Source: Bacteroides sp. | GTDB lineage: Bacteria > Bacteroidota > Bacteroidia > Bacteroidales > Bacteroidaceae | NCBI RefSeq assembly: GCF_030151085.1 | Contig: NZ_JASLER010000046.1 | Location: 1-49,116, forward strand | Length of the DNA: 49,116 nt | Direction of reading: 5' to 3' | Shown: positions 1-7,197 of the stretch, in pieces | Layout: each line of letters opens with the position of its first letter | How positions within the stretch are numbered: the stretch's first letter is position 1 | Made by a program: the position numbers and the translations under genes | Notes under the pieces: model-generated | Told to the model about the DNA's origin: nothing | Seen by the model: only the letters and a program-made list of their open reading frames with translations | The model's database searches: none

Positions 1-369
1 CACGCAGGTGGTTTCAATCTCCGTTTCTTCAAAGAAAGGACGCAGGTAGTTTTTCAGGCTCTCGGCACGTTGGGTAGCCAACTTTTCGTTTTGCTCAAAG
101 CTGCCTTCGGGGGAGCTGTAACCGGTGATTTCGATGCTACAGATACTTATCAATGGATCGTTAAGGGTTCGTGTGATATAGCTGTGCAGACTATTGATTT
201 CATTGATATTGTTCGAAAAGTCGTAGAGGACGAAAGATTTGTTTAAGGGATAACTAAGATGTCCCTCAAGTTGCGTTGATTGCTGTGCAAATGCAATACC
301 AGAACAATGTAGCATTGCCCATACTAAAATAACACTACTATTCAATAGTAGTTTATTGAGTTTACCCAT
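1..369 (-). CDS. OmpA-like surface protein, N-terminal part (runs off the window)
   Basis: Reading leftwards from an ATG at 369, the frame is open to the edge of the window, so only the first 123 residues are seen. They begin with a signal peptide (basic start, hydrophobic stretch, cleavage near AFA-QQ at residues 27-30). Residues 70-110 include ITGYSSPEGS and a following QRAESLKNYL, which is the OmpA/Pal-type peptidoglycan-binding pattern also found in Bacteroides DUF3868/fimbria-locus proteins. The likely location is the outer membrane or periplasm. The family is inferred from these short motifs. The rest of the protein and its operon lie outside the window. Confidence 0.6.
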   Translation of the reverse strand, partial: MGKLNKLLLNSSVILVWAMLHCSGIAFAQQSTQLEGHLSYPLNKSFVLYDFSNNINEINSLHSYITRTLNDPLISICSIEITGYSSPEGSFEQNEKLATQRAESLKNYLRPFFEETEIETTCV

Positions 370-443
370 GATGTTTTTTGTTCGTTTGCTATTAACTATC
401 CTACACTTATCAATATCAATTGATGTTTATAAAATAGTTTTTG

Positions 444-451
444 CAAAAGTA
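444..451 (-). promoter_or_regulatory. -7 box TACTTTTG for the OmpA-like gene
   Basis: The minus strand reads TACTTTTG, matching the Bacteroides -7 consensus TAnnTTTG, about 75 bp before the ATG at 369. No clear -33 TTTG is seen. The tandem repeats at 484-549 lie just upstream of where the -33 region would be. Confidence 0.5.
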
Positions 452-483
452 TGGAAAGTTTAACGATATAAAAGATTGGATTC

Positions 484-549
484 GTAGCCTATATATCACT
501 GTAATATAGCCGATATATCACTATTATGTAGCCAACATGTCACATATCA
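484..549. repeat. Array A: three 22-bp direct repeats
   Basis: Units start at 484, 506 and 528. Units 1 and 2 agree at 18 of 22 positions and share TAGCC-N-ATATATCACT. Unit 3 keeps GTAGCC and TCAC but is more diverged and runs into the stop codon of the XRE gene (540-542). Unit 2 contains the palindrome GATATATC. The array sits upstream of the probable promoter of the OmpA-like gene, so it could be an operator. The same 22-23 bp period recurs in three other intergenic regions of this window. Confidence 0.75.
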
Positions 550-752
550 GCATTTAATCGGTCACTGTAGCATTGAAAGAAATTGTAATTGAGAGCTTTA
601 GATATACGCAAAAGTAAATCGGTGTCAATACTTTCACGCTTGAATATCTTATAAATATTCGTTCTGTCGCAATACAATTTCCTGCCAAGCCAAGCGGCGG
701 ATCGCTCTTGCCGCTGTAATTCTTCTTCGATTAAATGTCCGATGTGAATCAT
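540..752 (-). CDS. Mini XRE-type helix-turn-helix protein (70 aa)
   Basis: This is a 70-residue protein that is almost entirely one DNA-binding domain: a Cro/CI-like helix-turn-helix at residues 5-55 (AAWLGRKL then RTNIYKIFKR). The stretch SIDTD-LLLRISKALNYNFF matches SIDTD-TMYSVSLALDYDFA in the 114-residue XRE protein at 40029-40373, so the two belong to one small Bacteroides regulator family. There is no sensor or dimerisation extension. The target is unknown; the adjacent repeats (484-549) are a candidate. The gene starts 10 bp from the U-tract that ends the structured RNA at 763-927 and is read in the same direction. Confidence 0.7.
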   Translation of the reverse strand: MIHIGHLIEEELQRQERSAAWLGRKLYCDRTNIYKIFKRESIDTDLLLRISKALNYNFFQCYSDRLNADM

Positions 753-762
753 AGTGCTGTAT

Positions 763-927
763 AAAAAAAGGCGGAACCATTCGACCTATTCTGCTCCTAG
801 GTACCGCCAAGCACCACGTATGTAAATAAGTACGAACAGTCCACGCCCAACAGCGTGAACCTTCACTTACTTATCCTCACATACATCAATTGGCGGTTTC
901 AGAAGCAGAGAATAAGAGCTAAAGCTC
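763..927 (-). ncRNA. ssrS: Rod-like structured RNA, candidate 6S RNA (Bacteroidales type)
   Basis: The segment folds into one long interrupted hairpin. Paired blocks are 788-795 with 904-913, 804-810 with 890-896 (CCGCCAA/TTGGCGG), 818-832 with 868-884, and an apical stem 842-846 with 853-857 (CACGC/GCGTG), separated by internal bubbles. A rod with a central bubble is the 6S RNA layout, in which the RNA mimics an open promoter and binds the housekeeping RNA polymerase. On the minus strand, GGCGG.ACC at 800-808 can pair with GG.CCGCC at 770-778, followed by seven U (763-769), as in an intrinsic terminator. That supports minus-strand transcription. No SRP-type GGAA apical loop is present. The identity is inferred from shape only. 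Nothing recognisable was seen at 928-1147. Confidence 0.5.
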
Positions 928-1147
928 AATATCTTAATAAGTATAAGAATGGAAACGCTTTCCCTATTGTTTATTAATTATATTCATTTAGTAAAATACA
1001 GCATGTTACAACTCTTGACGCATTATATTTATAATAAGACAAGGCGCATATTCTACTTCGTATTTAAATTGTTTTTATATGTTTATATATTAGAGTAACG
1101 TACAAATATACATCTAAAAATCAGAAAAACAATAATATTCTCAAAAC

Positions 1148-1166
1148 AGGAGTCTTTACTACTCCT
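1148..1166 (-). terminator. Intrinsic terminator after ktrA
   Basis: AGGAGT (1148-1153) pairs with ACTCCT (1161-1166) around a 7-nt loop, immediately after the ktrA stop codon. On the minus strand it is followed by a GTTTTG stretch, so the U-tract is short. Confidence 0.55.
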
Positions 1167-1167
1167 C

Positions 1168-1854
1168 TTATAGCGCTTTCCAGAACTTCTGAAAATCTCT
1201 GTATCTGCCATAGCATACCAGCTGGTCATCAGCTTGTATCTTGGCATTGTCCGGCAACTCATTCTTTACCTCATGCTCTAGAACAGAGATACCTACACAG
1301 TTCTTCAATAGTTCAGCACGTTTCAAGGCAATCAGTTTCAAACCGAATTCCTGATCCAGATTCAGTTCATTGACAAAGTAGCCCACAAACTTATCCGGAA
1401 CTGTAAATTTGATTATATAATAGCTGGAATCAACCCGGAAAGTTTCTATATTGCTACCGAACTCCAAAAGGTGAACCAACCCACGCGCCGCATCTTCTTC
1501 GGGCGTAAGAATACGTTCTAATTCAAAAGCCTCAAGCACCGAACGATGCACAGCATCAATAGCGCGAGCATAAATGTGTTCCACCTTCTTCTGCTTCAGC
1601 AAAGCCACCACACGAATAGATGCACCGAAGTTTTCGCCGATAGCTACTACTACTACATCAACGGAATTCAGAGGAAGAACAGACAGAGCCTGATCGTCCG
1701 TAGCATCAATAACAAAGGCAGTAGCAACCTTATCTTTTAATCCGTCTACACGAGCAGCACTCACATCGGCACCTATCACTTCATGCCCCAGTGCCGATAA
1801 TTCTTCAGCAAGTGCATGACCGTAATTTCCTAAACCGATAATAATATATTTCAT
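1168..1854 (-). CDS. ktrA: Potassium uptake regulatory subunit (RCK protein)
   Basis: This is a cytoplasmic gating subunit of a Trk/Ktr potassium transporter. It binds nucleotide and opens the membrane subunit. Residues 1-125 form an RCK_N Rossmann fold: GLGNYGHALAEEL gives the GxGxxG loop at residues 7-12, and GADVS places the acidic residue at the end of strand 2. Residues about 140-228 form the RCK_C domain. At 228 residues with one RCK unit, it is the size of KtrA rather than the double-length TrkA of proteobacteria. It follows the membrane subunit by 49 bp on the same strand, so the two form an operon. Confidence 0.9.
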   Translation of the reverse strand: MKYIIIGLGNYGHALAEELSALGHEVIGADVSAARVDGLKDKVATAFVIDATDDQALSVLPLNSVDVVVVAIGENFGASIRVVALLKQKKVEHIYARAIDAVHRSVLEAFELERILTPEEDAARGLVHLLEFGSNIETFRVDSSYYIIKFTVPDKFVGYFVNELNLDQEFGLKLIALKRAELLKNCVGISVLEHEVKNELPDNAKIQADDQLVCYGRYRDFQKFWKAL

Positions 1855-1903
1855 ATTTTATTCTTTTTGTATACCTACACAGCATAAGCTACCACAAAGA
1901 TAG

Positions 1904-3733
1904 TTAGTTTATAATAATCTCACCACTTGGATACTGATATTTCGTCAGTTTCTTCTGTTTGATAATACCAAGCATTAATGTTATCAAGCCTACGCGTCCT
2001 ATAAACATCAATGAAGAAACCAACAGCTTACTGCTATCATGCAATAACGTGGTAGCATTCAAGCTGGAACCTACCGTGCTCAATGCCGATACACATTCAA
2101 AAGTGATGGTCATAATCGTCATTTTAGGCTCTATAATACTAATGACAAAAATATATAGGAACAATACGCCGAAAGACATCACTACCGTAGCATTCGCACG
2201 GCGGATTGAGTCGTGTGACAATTCGCGTCCAAATACTTCCACCCGTTCCGTACCACGTACAACGGCCACCAAATTGAGCACCACTACAGCAAATGCATTA
2301 ACTTTCACACCACCGGCGGTAGATTGGGCAGCACCTCCTACCCACATCAAGAACAAGTAAATCAACAACGATTGTACACTCAGACCTGCCAGATTCACAC
2401 TGGAGAAACCTGCCGTACGGGGGCATGTAGCATTAAAAAATGCTTGTGTCCACTTATCGGCAACCGGCATTCCTGCAAAAGAAGCGTTCCACTCAAATAT
2501 GGCAATACCTATCGTACCAAACAGCAAAAGCAAGAATGTTACAATCAGTACAATGCGGGTATTCAAGTTATATAAATGATAAAAACTCCGTCTCCCCCAA
2601 TTCCAGGTACGCAGAAACTTCCATAGTCGCTTTATGTAAAAGAGGACTATATCTTTAAAATTCACAAGAATCGGAAAACCGATACCTCCCAGGATAATCA
2701 GCAGAGAAATATAAATATAGAACGGATTATGTCCGGTCATCACCAACGGGTTACCCAAGTTTCCGGGCAAAGTAGAGAATCCGGCATTACAAAAAGCAGA
2801 TATAGCATGGAAAGCAGAAAAAGCAAGTTCTTCCTGAAAATCCATACCCATAGTCCCATGTATATCGCTCCAAATAGCTAGCATCCCCGCTCCTTCTATC
2901 GCCAACGTGAATACAAGGATATATACCAAAGTGGAGAGCAACGAGTTCAAAGAATTAGAGCTAACCATATCACGCACCACCAACTGATTATACAACGATG
3001 TATTTCCCATAAAGAACATCGCAAAGAAACTGGTCAAGGTCATGACTCCTAAACCTCCAATCTGAATCAGAAGGATAATCACTACAAATCCTGCCGGAGT
3101 AAAAGTAGAAGCCACATCTACCGAAGTGAGCCCTGTGACACACACCGCACTCGTTGAAATAAACAGCGAATCAACCCATGAAATACCATCTACAGTACAT
3201 CGTGGAAGCATCAGTAATCCCGTACCTATAAGTATAATGAATAAAAAACTTACCGCCAGTATTAACGAAGGATTTGTTCGCCTTCCCAACATTCGTACCA
3301 ATCCATTGGAAAGATTCAAGAAAGAGAACAATAACAATAAAATCATGTGATAGCTCTTTCCATGCAGAAAAGTCCAGAATTGTAATACTGCTCCCTCCTC
3401 ATCCGGACGATGGAAAATGAGAGGAATTATAGTTAGATAAAGTAAGGCAGTCAATACCCAGGTCAGTTTGCTGAATTTACGCCGGGTGTCTTTATATTCC
3501 AGTAAAAGGCGTAAGGTTACATCGGTTAGAAAGACGATCCACACCCCACGATACAGATGATGAAGTTGTTGTACTTCCACCTCCGAAATAGTAAATCCAT
3601 GTTCATAGACTACACCAACAATCAAAAGTATAGAAGCCAAATAAGTTATAGAAGTCATCACCCCTAATATCATCTTTGTATAGGGATGAATCCATTTATT
3701 TTGATATAAAAGAAATTTATGATAGATTTTCAT
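1904..3733 (-). CDS. ktrB: Potassium transporter membrane subunit (TrkH/KtrB family)
   Basis: This is the ion-conducting subunit for potassium uptake. Four P-loop filter segments are visible: VCVTGL (near residue 198), CNAGFS (about 314), CPRTAGFS (about 436) and STVGSS (about 551), each flanked by hydrophobic helices as in the four-fold pseudo-repeat of TrkH/KtrB. Most KtrB proteins have about 450 residues. This one has 609 because of an extra N-terminal region of roughly 150 residues with several predicted membrane helices. The partner gene ktrA follows directly. A good promoter lies upstream (3759-3790). The transporter call is firm; the role of the extension is unknown. Confidence 0.92.
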   Translation of the reverse strand: MKIYHKFLLYQNKWIHPYTKMILGVMTSITYLASILLIVGVVYEHGFTISEVEVQQLHHLYRGVWIVFLTDVTLRLLLEYKDTRRKFSKLTWVLTALLYLTIIPLIFHRPDEEGAVLQFWTFLHGKSYHMILLLLFSFLNLSNGLVRMLGRRTNPSLILAVSFLFIILIGTGLLMLPRCTVDGISWVDSLFISTSAVCVTGLTSVDVASTFTPAGFVVIILLIQIGGLGVMTLTSFFAMFFMGNTSLYNQLVVRDMVSSNSLNSLLSTLVYILVFTLAIEGAGMLAIWSDIHGTMGMDFQEELAFSAFHAISAFCNAGFSTLPGNLGNPLVMTGHNPFYIYISLLIILGGIGFPILVNFKDIVLFYIKRLWKFLRTWNWGRRSFYHLYNLNTRIVLIVTFLLLLFGTIGIAIFEWNASFAGMPVADKWTQAFFNATCPRTAGFSSVNLAGLSVQSLLIYLFLMWVGGAAQSTAGGVKVNAFAVVVLNLVAVVRGTERVEVFGRELSHDSIRRANATVVMSFGVLFLYIFVISIIEPKMTIMTITFECVSALSTVGSSLNATTLLHDSSKLLVSSLMFIGRVGLITLMLGIIKQKKLTKYQYPSGEIIIN

Positions 3734-3758
3734 GAAGTCATAGTTTAACGAAACTTGG

Positions 3759-3790
3759 CAAACTTAGACAATTCTGCCTTCATATACAAA
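3759..3790 (-). promoter_or_regulatory. Promoter of ktrBA
   Basis: The minus strand carries TTTG (3787-3790), 20 nt, then TAAGTTTG (3759-3766). This is a full -33/-7 Bacteroides promoter 26 bp before the ktrB ATG. Confidence 0.7.
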
Positions 3791-3828
3791 AAACAAAGAG
3801 AAAAAGAAATTGATTTAAAAATAATGGC

Positions 3829-3836
3829 TACATTTG
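3829..3836 (+). promoter_or_regulatory. -7 box TACATTTG for trpB
   Basis: TACATTTG matches TAnnTTTG. A start point near 3842 would lie after the upstream in-frame TTG (3834) and before the ATG at 3867. This decides the trpB start codon. Confidence 0.6.
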
Positions 3837-3866
3837 GGCTTTGAATTATTAATTATTTTAACCACT

Positions 3867-5234
3867 ATGAGCAACAAAACTAAAAGATTCATTCTTCCGG
3901 AAGAGGAGATTCCACAGTATTGGTACAACATACAGGCAGATATGGTAAACAAACCAATGCCACCGCTTCATCCCGGTACCAAACAACCATTGAAAGCAGA
4001 AGACCTGTATCCTATATTTGCCGAAGAACTTTGTCGTCAGGAATTAAACCAGACCGATGCCTGGATTGAAATCCCGGAGGAAGTACGCGAAATGTATAAA
4101 TACTACCGCAGTACTCCCCTAGTACGTGCGTATGGATTGGAAAAAGCACTGGGAACCCCGGCGCATATCTACTTCAAGAATGAGAGTGTCAGTCCGATGG
4201 GTTCGCACAAGCTGAACTCAGCTATTCCGCAAGCTTATTACTGCAAAAAGGAAGGTGTAACCAATGTTACTACCGAAACCGGTGCCGGACAATGGGGTGC
4301 TTCCCTCGCATACGCTGCACGTTTATTCGGACTGGAAGCAGCCGTTTATCAGGTAAAAATCAGCTATGAGCAGAAGCCTTACCGCCGTAGTATTATGCAG
4401 ACTTTCGGTGCGCAGGTTACTCCATCTCCTTCCATGTCAACCCGTGCCGGAAAAGATATTCTGACTGCTCATCCCAACCATCAAGGTTCATTGGGTACAG
4501 CTATTTCCGAGGCTATCGAATTAGCACAAAACACTCCTAATTGTAAATATACACTTGGTTCAGTATTGAGCCACGTTACCCTGCACCAAACGGTTATCGG
4601 TCTGGAAGCTGAAAAGCAAATGGCTATGACAGGTGAATATCCTGATATGGTAATCGGCTGTTTTGGCGGTGGTTCTAACTTCGGTGGTATCTCGTTCCCA
4701 TTCATGCGCCACAATATCCTCGAAGGCAAGAAAACCCGCTTTATTGCTGCCGAACCGGCTTCTTGTCCGAAATTGACTCGTGGTAAATTCCAATATGACT
4801 TTGGTGATGAAGCTGGTTATACTCCCTTGTTGCCGATGTTTACCTTAGGGCACAATTTTGCTCCTGCCAATATTCATGCAGGCGGATTGCGTTATCATGG
4901 GGCAGGTGTCATCGTTTCCCAATTGTTGAAAGACGGATTGATGGAAGCTATGGACATCAAGCAACTCGAATCTTTTGAAGCAGGTTGCCTGTTTGCACAA
5001 GTGGAAGGTATCATTCCTGCACCGGAGTCTTGCCACGCTATTGCAGCTGCCGTCCGCGAAGCAAACAAATGCAAGGAAACCGGTGAAGAAAAAGTAATCT
5101 TGTTCAATCTATCCGGTCATGGTTTGATCGATATGACATCCTACGATAAATACCTCTCCGGCGATTTAGTAAATTACGAACTTACCGATGAAGATATTCA
5201 AAAGAATCTGGATGAAATAGGTCAGTTGGGTTAA
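3867..5234 (+). CDS. trpB: Tryptophan synthase beta chain, TrpB2 type
   Basis: This PLP enzyme condenses indole with serine to make tryptophan. The PLP-lysine region GSHKLNSA, the ETGAGQWG indole/serine site and the GGGSNFGG phosphate-binding glycine loop are all present. At 455 residues, and with an N-terminal segment ahead of the usual start, it matches the TrpB2 subgroup, which often works without TrpA. No trpA or other trp gene is adjacent, so it probably salvages indole or backs up the trp operon. The start chosen is the ATG at 3867. The longer frame would begin at a TTG inside the promoter. The gene converges with the ClC gene and the stop codons overlap by 4 bp. Confidence 0.93.
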   Translation: MSNKTKRFILPEEEIPQYWYNIQADMVNKPMPPLHPGTKQPLKAEDLYPIFAEELCRQELNQTDAWIEIPEEVREMYKYYRSTPLVRAYGLEKALGTPAHIYFKNESVSPMGSHKLNSAIPQAYYCKKEGVTNVTTETGAGQWGASLAYAARLFGLEAAVYQVKISYEQKPYRRSIMQTFGAQVTPSPSMSTRAGKDILTAHPNHQGSLGTAISEAIELAQNTPNCKYTLGSVLSHVTLHQTVIGLEAEKQMAMTGEYPDMVIGCFGGGSNFGGISFPFMRHNILEGKKTRFIAAEPASCPKLTRGKFQYDFGDEAGYTPLLPMFTLGHNFAPANIHAGGLRYHGAGVIVSQLLKDGLMEAMDIKQLESFEAGCLFAQVEGIIPAPESCHAIAAAVREANKCKETGEEKVILFNLSGHGLIDMTSYDKYLSGDLVNYELTDEDIQKNLDEIGQLG

Positions 5235-6829
5235 TAGATATTCGCCATACTGACAAGCGGTTCATAGAGTTTCTCTATATCCTGCGAATCCATTTCAATT
5301 TGTACTTGGTCCCCTGGAATCAGACGTGTTCCTTTGGGGACCAAATTCTTTCCATCACGGTGTACATTAATAATGATGCAGCGCTCGGGAAGTAAAAGTT
5401 CATCGACCATTTTTCCATCCAGATAAGAATCCGTCATTATTTCCACAGAGAGCGTATAGCGCTTTTCTTCTTTAAAGTCGGGGGCATGTATCATATCTTC
5501 ATACAGAGCAACATTAAACGGACGCATTTGGAGAAGCTCTGTAAAATAATATGTCAGCCCACCCACAACGACCGAAGGATAAAACACTTCGAAGTGTCCT
5601 GTGATTTCCGTAATCAACACAATGGCAGTAAGTGGTGTACGCTCGATGGCTACCAAGAAAGCGGACATGCAAACCAGCATCACATAACTTATGTTCTCGT
5701 AACTGATAATGCCATAATGCACTCCTATCAATCCGATAACCCGCCCCAGCAAACCGCCTGTAACCAATGTAGGAATAAAGTTGCCACCCGGTAATCCCGA
5801 CGAAATCGAAAAGACTGAGAATCCAAAATGCAGAAATAGCATAGCTACCACCCACATAAGATCTGTGCTTCCATTTTGCGCCTGCCCCAACAGAAATTGC
5901 TCACCCCCACCGGTCAGGTTAACCTGCATCAGTGAAATGGAATAAGCTACCAACAACAAATATAGCAATTTAATGTATACAGGAGTGGTTGCCTTACTAT
6001 ACGCACGCTTAAAAGATATCAGTATGGACGAATAAAACTTTCCACAAACAGAAATGATAACTGCCAGAATGAGAAAATATTTCATCTGGACAAAAAACGT
6101 GATTATCGGCTCGGTAACTTCTATCAGATGATAAGGATTAACAGGAAAGACCAAACTAGCCACAGCTCCCGCTACAACCCCTGCCAATAAAGTAGTAATA
6201 GCTGTTTTGGGAGCGTCAAAACGTTCTATAGATTCTATAACGATAAGCGAAGAAGCCAAAGGCGCAGAGAAAGCGGCCGCAAGCCCTGCTCCTGCCCCTG
6301 CAGCCAGCAATTGTTTCTGTTCACCTTTCAAAACACGCGTCCACCGTGCAACCAGACTGCCCACGTATGACCCGATTTGTACCGAAGGTCCTTCACGTCC
6401 TAGTGACAATCCGGTAAAGACCGCAAGAATACCTCCTACGAACTTGGATATCAATTCAATAAAAGAATGATTGTAAGTGATGCGCCCGTTAATGGCGCCA
6501 CGTGTCTGGGGAATACCTCCACCACTGATTAGAGGCATCTTCTTTACCATCCATGCCACGAAAATCAAGATTCCCCAAAACAAAAGAAATAAGAGAATGT
6601 GCCAGTACCACGCCGGACGAGAAGCAAAAAACTCTTCGCGCACATGCAGCAAATAGTAGAGAAGGTAATGATAGGGCACAGCAACCAATCCTGTCAGCAA
6701 CCCAACAATCATACTGACAAAATATAGCCGGGCATCTACGAGTTTCAGTTTCCATATATGCCAGTCGCGGACTGTCTTCCAACCCTTAATTTTTGCCCAA
6801 AGATTTTTTGCTTTATCCCATAACTCCAT
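5231..6829 (-). CDS. ClC-family chloride channel/transporter with RCK_C domain
   Basis: This is a membrane chloride channel or proton-chloride antiporter. The conserved ClC motifs are present in order: GGGIPQ (near residue 103, in place of the usual GSGIP), GREGPSVQIG (near 145, keeping the gating glutamate) and GLPGGNFIPTLVTGG (near 351), amid about ten hydrophobic helices. Residues about 440-532 are soluble and resemble the TrkA_C/RCK_C ligand domain, which suggests gating by a small ligand. It is probably involved in acid or ionic stress. A stem-loop covers its leader (6833-6885), and the DUF4250 gene lies upstream on the same strand. Confidence 0.92.
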   Translation of the reverse strand: MELWDKAKNLWAKIKGWKTVRDWHIWKLKLVDARLYFVSMIVGLLTGLVAVPYHYLLYYLLHVREEFFASRPAWYWHILLFLLFWGILIFVAWMVKKMPLISGGGIPQTRGAINGRITYNHSFIELISKFVGGILAVFTGLSLGREGPSVQIGSYVGSLVARWTRVLKGEQKQLLAAGAGAGLAAAFSAPLASSLIVIESIERFDAPKTAITTLLAGVVAGAVASLVFPVNPYHLIEVTEPIITFFVQMKYFLILAVIISVCGKFYSSILISFKRAYSKATTPVYIKLLYLLLVAYSISLMQVNLTGGGEQFLLGQAQNGSTDLMWVVAMLFLHFGFSVFSISSGLPGGNFIPTLVTGGLLGRVIGLIGVHYGIISYENISYVMLVCMSAFLVAIERTPLTAIVLITEITGHFEVFYPSVVVGGLTYYFTELLQMRPFNVALYEDMIHAPDFKEEKRYTLSVEIMTDSYLDGKMVDELLLPERCIIINVHRDGKNLVPKGTRLIPGDQVQIEMDSQDIEKLYEPLVSMANIY

Positions 6830-6832
6830 AAT

Positions 6833-6885
6833 AAAACAACTCCCATTACTTGCGTTTTACAACAACAAGAAACAGGAGTTGTTTT
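6833..6885 (-). promoter_or_regulatory. Leader stem-loop between DUF4250 and the ClC gene
   Basis: AAAACAACTCC (6833-6843) pairs perfectly over 11 bp with GGAGTTGTTTT (6875-6885). On the minus strand the 3' arm carries GGGAG about 10 nt before the ClC ATG and ends in TTTTATT. It could be a weak terminator for DUF4250 or could mask the ribosome site of the ClC gene. Confidence 0.5.
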
Positions 6886-6900
6886 ACACAGAAGCATTAT

Positions 6901-7077
6901 TTACCAAAATCTGTTCTTTGCAGGATTATATTCAAATCCTACAGTCTTCAATTTTCGTACAATGTCTTCTTTTTCTACATTCATATCCTCGCACAAAGCA
7001 TCGAGCGAAGGATAAAAATCGCGTAGTTTCATGTTGATGAAGCTGTATAGCATCATCGGCTCTTCGGGTAATTTCAT
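6901..7077 (-). CDS. DUF4250 domain protein (58 aa)
   Basis: The ATG at 7077 opens a 58-residue frame ending at TAA (6901-6903). The protein starts MKLPEEPMMLYSFINMKLRD and ends EYNPAKNRFW. This is the DUF4250 pattern: LPxxPxMLLSxxNxKLRD at the start and a YEYDxxxNxFW-like end, with LCEDM in the middle. Family members are small, soluble proteins of unknown function, and the length here is typical of the complete domain. The gene has its own promoter (7114-7121) and precedes the ClC gene in the same direction. It is easily missed because of its size. Confidence 0.85.
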   Translation of the reverse strand: MKLPEEPMMLYSFINMKLRDFYPSLDALCEDMNVEKEDIVRKLKTVGFEYNPAKNRFW

Positions 7078-7113
7078 CGTTATAATCTTTTTAAATTAAA
7101 CTAATACCGGGCG

Positions 7114-7121
7114 CAAAATTA
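7114..7121 (-). promoter_or_regulatory. -7 box TAATTTTG for DUF4250
   Basis: The minus strand reads TAATTTTG, a TAnnTTTG match, 36 bp before the DUF4250 ATG. T-rich sequence lies at the -33 position. Confidence 0.6.
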
Positions 7122-7197
7122 CAATAAAAAATGAAAAGAATGCATATTTATGGCTTGAATATGTGCTTTGTTTACGCAAACGATTGTATAGCGGGGT

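Noticed and set aside
3834..3866. Upstream TTG start of trpB
   Set aside because: The TTG overlaps the -7 box, so the transcript would begin after it. The ATG at 3867 gives the usual TrpB2 start.
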